In this document: positions 61,073 to 64,000 of the stretch, one piece after another
Position numbering within the stretch: the stretch's first letter is position 1
Layout of the letters: every line of letters starts with the position of its first letter
DNA from: Candidatus Rhodobacter oscarellae
GTDB lineage: Bacteria; Pseudomonadota; Alphaproteobacteria; Rhodobacterales; Rhodobacteraceae
Length of the DNA stretch: 64,000 bases
NCBI RefSeq assembly: GCF_001078595.1
Contig: NZ_LFTY01000002.1
Span: 3,482,862 to 3,546,861 of the forward strand
Direction of reading: 5' to 3'
Made by a program: the position numbers and the translations under genes
The notes under the pieces: model-generated
Told to the model about the DNA's origin: nothing
The model's database searches: none
Seen by the model: only the letters and a program-made list of their open reading frames with translations

Positions 61073-61115
61073 TTCTGACCCTATCGTGGGCAGCGCCCAT
61101 TCTTCCCGCTATGGC

Positions 61116-61143
61116 AGTATCTACGAAACAAATAGTAATTCAA
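61116..61143 (-). promoter_or_regulatory. Candidate promoter of the blaI-like gene
   Basis: On the leftward strand TTGAAT (61138-61143) and GATACT (61116-61121) are spaced by 16 bases in the only AT-rich part of the gap before blaI. The overlapping sequence TATCTAC...TAGTA (61118-61137) is a loose dyad reminiscent of BlaI operators (TACTACA-type half-sites), fitting autorepression. Confidence 0.4.
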
Positions 61144-61176
61144 GAAAATAGCCGCGCGTTGGGAGAAGCGCGCCGC

Positions 61177-61572
61177 TCACGCCTTCCAAAAGCAGAACCC
61201 AATCCAGGCCACGCTGATCCCTAGCGGAGCCCAAACAGGCTGCCCCACCAGCCCCAGCCAGGCCAAAAAGATATAGGCCGTGCCCAGAAGCGAGATGAAA
61301 AGCCGGTCCCCGCGCGTGGTTGTCAGGCCCAGTATGCCGCGGCGCTCATCTCCGCCTGGGCGGCGGATCTCTAGGATCGTCAGCAGCCCCATGGCGGCGA
61401 ATATCCCGCAGAACAGCGCGAAGGTCGCCGGCGTCCAGGCCATCCAGAAGGACGGCCAAAGCGGGTCCGTCCAGGAAAACCCCTGGGACTCTTCCTGCTT
61501 GGCCACGTTGCCCCAGCCCTGCGCCAGGGCCGCCACGGGCGAAAGCGCTCCAATGAATATCAACCAGCGCAT
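61177..61572 (-). CDS. glpU: GlpU-type DUF2160 membrane protein of the glycerol ABC transporter
   Basis: The 131-residue protein has an N-terminal signal/anchor, conserved GFSWTDPLWPSFWMAWTPAT and two or three further membrane helices, matching the DUF2160/GlpU family found only in GlpSTPQUV-type operons; its precise role is unknown. Its start overlaps the glpQ stop by one base. The gene that usually follows, glpV (binding protein), is not present downstream. Confidence 0.85.
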   Translation of the reverse strand: MRWLIFIGALSPVAALAQGWGNVAKQEESQGFSWTDPLWPSFWMAWTPATFALFCGIFAAMGLLTILEIRRPGGDERRGILGLTTTRGDRLFISLLGTAYIFLAWLGLVGQPVWAPLGISVAWIGFCFWKA

Positions 61573-62369
61573 TAGACCCTCCCCAGGGCAAAGCCCTTGG
61601 CGATGTAGTTGCGGACAAAGTAGATCACGATGGCGCCGGGGATGATCGTCAGCGTGCCCGCCGCCGCCAACAGACCCAGCTCATACCCCGCCGAGGACGC
61701 GGTCTTGGTCATCGTAGCCGCGATGGGTTTTGCCTCCACCGCTGTCAGCGTTTTGGCCAGCAGTAACTCCACCCACGAGAACATGAAGCAAAAGAAAGCC
61801 GCCACGCCGACCCCCGCCTTGATCGTCGGCAGAAAGATCGTGACGAAGAAGCGCGGGAAGGAATAACCGTCCACATAGGCCGTCTCGTCCAGCTCCTTGG
61901 GCACGCCGCCCATGAAGCCCTCGAGGATCCAGACCGCCAGCGGGATGTTGAACAGGCAATGCGCCAGCGCGACGGCCAGATGCGTGTCAAAGAGCCCCAC
62001 CGAAGAGTAAAGCTGAAAGAAGGGCAGGGCGAAGACCGCCGCGGGGGCCATGCGGTTCGTCAAAAGCCAGAAGAACAGCTGCTTGTCGCCCAGGAACCGG
62101 TAGCGCGAGAACGCGTAGGCCGCAGGCAGCGCCACGCAGACCGAGATCACCGTGTTCAGCGACACGTAGAGGATCGAGTTGATGTAGCCCCAATACCAGG
62201 TCGGATCGGTGAAGATCACCCGGTAGTTCTCGAGCGTGAATGTCTGCGGGAACAGGCTGAAGCCCGACAGGATCTCTCCGGTCGTCTTAAAGCTCATCGC
62301 CACCAGCCAGTAAATCGGCAGCATCAGGAAGGCGATGTAAAGGATCGGGACGAGCGAACGCTTTCTCAT
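61572..62369 (-). CDS. glpQ: Glycerol ABC transporter permease GlpQ
   Basis: The 265-residue permease has about six helices and the coupling loop ELDETAYVDGYSFPRFFVTI, as in GlpQ of the rhizobial GlpSTPQUV glycerol importer. ATG 62367-62369 overlaps the glpP stop (ATGA). It pairs with GlpP to form the pore. Confidence 0.88.
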   Translation of the reverse strand: MRKRSLVPILYIAFLMLPIYWLVAMSFKTTGEILSGFSLFPQTFTLENYRVIFTDPTWYWGYINSILYVSLNTVISVCVALPAAYAFSRYRFLGDKQLFFWLLTNRMAPAAVFALPFFQLYSSVGLFDTHLAVALAHCLFNIPLAVWILEGFMGGVPKELDETAYVDGYSFPRFFVTIFLPTIKAGVGVAAFFCFMFSWVELLLAKTLTAVEAKPIAATMTKTASSAGYELGLLAAAGTLTIIPGAIVIYFVRNYIAKGFALGRV

Positions 62370-63229
62370 TTCACGTCATCCTTCGTCATCAGCGTGTAGA
62401 ACAGCCACGAGACCAGCAGCGTGATTGCAAAGTAGATCAGGCTCATCGCCGCGGCGGGGCCCAGGTCGAACTGCCCCAGCGCGATCTTGACCAGGTCAAT
62501 CGACAGCAGCGTCGTCGAGTTGCCCGGCCCGCCGCCGGTGAGCACGAAGGGCTCGGTATAGATGTTAAAGCTGTCCATGAACCGCAGCAGGATCGCGATG
62601 GTCAGCACGGTCTTCATCTTGGGCAGCTGGATGTAGCGGAACACCTTCCAGGGGCTTGCGCCGTCGATCTTGGCCGCCTGGTAATAGGCGTCAGGGATCG
62701 ACACCAGCCCCGCATAGCTCAGCAGCACCACCAGCGAGGTCCAGTGCCAGACATCCATCGTGATGATCGTGACCCAGGCCGCAAAGGGGTTCTGCGTCAT
62801 GTCGTAGGGTATGCCCAAAGTGTTGTTCATCAGATAGCCCAGCAGGCCGATCTCGGGCAGGGTGAAGATGTTCCACATCGCGCCCACCACGTTCCACGGG
62901 ATCAGCATCGGCAGGGCCATGGTCACCAGGCAGACGGGCACCCAGAACCCCTGCCGCGGCATGGACAGTGCAATCGCGATGCCCAAAGGGACCTCGATGA
63001 TCAGGATCAGGAAGGTGAACAGGAACTGCCGCCCCAGCGCCGCCTGGAAGCGGTCCGAGCGCAGGATCTGCTCGAACCAGTCCAACCCTTGCCAGAAAAA
63101 GACGTTATTCCCAAAGGTCTCCTGCACCGAGTAGTTCACCACGGTCATAATCGGCACCAGCGCGTTGAACGCGACCAGCAGCAAGACCGGCAGCACAAAG
63201 AACCAGGCCTTTTGGTTTTCCGTTCTCAT
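62366..63229 (-). CDS. glpP: Glycerol ABC transporter permease GlpP
   Basis: The 287-residue permease has about six helices and the motif PDAYYQAAKIDGASPWKVFR, with the family-typical start ENQKAWFFVLPVLLLVAFNA. It overlaps the ATPase gene upstream and glpQ downstream by four bases each, in the order of GlpSTPQU operons. Confidence 0.88.
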   Translation of the reverse strand: MRTENQKAWFFVLPVLLLVAFNALVPIMTVVNYSVQETFGNNVFFWQGLDWFEQILRSDRFQAALGRQFLFTFLILIIEVPLGIAIALSMPRQGFWVPVCLVTMALPMLIPWNVVGAMWNIFTLPEIGLLGYLMNNTLGIPYDMTQNPFAAWVTIITMDVWHWTSLVVLLSYAGLVSIPDAYYQAAKIDGASPWKVFRYIQLPKMKTVLTIAILLRFMDSFNIYTEPFVLTGGGPGNSTTLLSIDLVKIALGQFDLGPAAAMSLIYFAITLLVSWLFYTLMTKDDVK

Positions 63230-64000
63230 GTCGCGGCCTCCGTTGCGACCCAGCCGTCTCTGTAAAGGCGGGTTTGATCCTGTCGAAAGCCCAGATGCAC
63301 GGTCTCGCCCTGAAGGGGCGGGTCGCCGGGCACGATGGCCTTGACCAGGGTGGGGCCCGCGATCGCCTCGACCACGCAGTGGCGCCCGACATCAGAGACC
63401 TTGCGGACCTGCGCCTCGACGCCCGCCGCGCCAAGGGTCACGTATTCCGGGCGGATGCCGATCTGGGTCAGCCCGCCCGCGCCTTTTATCGGCCCCTCCA
63501 GCGCAACGCCTTGGCCCTGGAAGGACACGCGCCCGCCGCTGCTTTCCTCTGCGGGCAGCAGGTTCATGCCCGGCGAGCCGATGAAATGGCCCACGAATGT
63601 GTGCTGGGGGCGCTCGAAAAGCTCGACCGGTGTGCCGATCTGCACCACCTCACCGTCTTGCATCACGACGACCTGGTCGGCAAAGGTCAGCGCTTCCGTC
63701 TGGTCATGGGTGACGTAGATCATGGTGGCCTTAACGCGCTGATGCAGCTCTTTCAGCTTGCTGCGCAGCTTCCACTTGAGATGCGGGTCGATCACGGTCA
63801 GCGGCTCGTCGAACATGACCACGTTGACGTCGTCGCGCACCAAGCCGCGCCCCATCGAGATCTTTTGCTTGTTGTCGGGGGAAAGATGCGCGGCGCGGAT
63901 GTCCAGCATCTCCTCGACCTCCAGCAGGGCCGCGATCTCGGCCACGCGCTCGGCGATCTTGGACGCGGCCACGCCGCGGTTGCGCAGCGGAAAGGCCAGG
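63226..64000 (-). CDS. glpT: Glycerol ABC transporter ATP-binding protein GlpT (5' end outside window)
   Basis: The frame continues to the window edge, so the N-terminal part with Walker A is missing; about 257 residues are visible. They contain a degenerate ABC signature (LSPDNKQKISMGRGL instead of LSGGQ), Walker B VVMFDEPLTVID, the H-loop YVTHDQTEAL and a TOBE domain. The altered signature is typical of the GlpT subunit, which pairs with GlpS. Overlap with glpP (ATGA) supports the operon. Confidence 0.88.
   Translation of the reverse strand, partial: LAFPLRNRGVAASKIAERVAEIAALLEVEEMLDIRAAHLSPDNKQKISMGRGLVRDDVNVVMFDEPLTVIDPHLKWKLRSKLKELHQRVKATMIYVTHDQTEALTFADQVVVMQDGEVVQIGTPVELFERPQHTFVGHFIGSPGMNLLPAEESSGGRVSFQGQGVALEGPIKGAGGLTQIGIRPEYVTLGAAGVEAQVRKVSDVGRHCVVEAIAGPTLVKAIVPGDPPLQGETVHLGFRQDQTRLYRDGWVATEAAT

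Noticed and set aside
61150-61172. Terminator after glpU
   Set aside because: CGCGC/GCGCG complementarity is weak and can pair in several registers; not listed as a feature.

Overview
The window is high-G+C DNA with very tight gene packing, many 1-4 base stop/start overlaps and many ABC or tripartite solute transporters. Together with an alphaproteobacterial-type GlpSTPQU glycerol transporter, a NasTS nitrate-sensing pair and ChrR-like sigma/anti-sigma genes, this points to a marine alphaproteobacterium, most likely Rhodobacterales (Roseobacter-type). This is inference from gene content; no rRNA or tRNA gene was seen.

Layout. (1) 220-7148: tricarboxylate locus. A TctC-like binding protein, a fused TctA-TctB permease and the tricarballylate dehydrogenase TcuA run leftward, divergent from a TctD/TctE two-component system. 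(2) 7299-7940: a lower-G+C orphan. (3) 7952-16045: a polyamine-type ABC transporter and a gamma-glutamylputrescine-oxidase-like enzyme, divergent from a GMC oxidoreductase and an enolase-superfamily protein. (4) 16071-27094: a sugar-type ABC transporter with a PfkB kinase and an argininosuccinate-lyase-like C-N lyase, divergent from a ROK regulator, a large multidomain PIG-L deacetylase and an EamA exporter. This looks like a catabolic pathway whose substrate I cannot name. (5) 27175-40700: complete assimilatory nitrate locus (nasT, nasS, nrtA, nrtB, double-ATPase protein, globin, nirB, nirD, nasA, cysG). The nrtA leader carries a two-hairpin ANTAR target overlapping an intrinsic terminator. 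(6) 41048-58222: a type II secretion island with prepilin peptidase, two ECF sigma modules, a secreted DUF4331 protein, a small lipoprotein, an LpoA/LppC-like lipoprotein inside the gsp operon, and a DUF4198 protein. (7) 58223-59541: non-coding DNA with an IS3-family transposase remnant. (8) 59542-61072: a BlaI/BlaR1-type pair. (9) 61177-64000: the 3' part of a glycerol ABC transporter operon (glpT, glpP, glpQ, glpU), cut by the window edge and lacking glpV where it would be expected.

The most interesting non-coding signals are the ANTAR leader before nrtA; a degenerate 11-bp tandem repeat (sense-strand consensus about AATGCCGACGY) found at three places, each at or after the 3' end of a gene and in the same orientation relative to transcription; and paired REP-like palindromes between nrtA and nrtB. 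The least understood gene groups are the PIG-L/lyase/kinase/ABC locus and the ECF-DUF4331-T2SS island.
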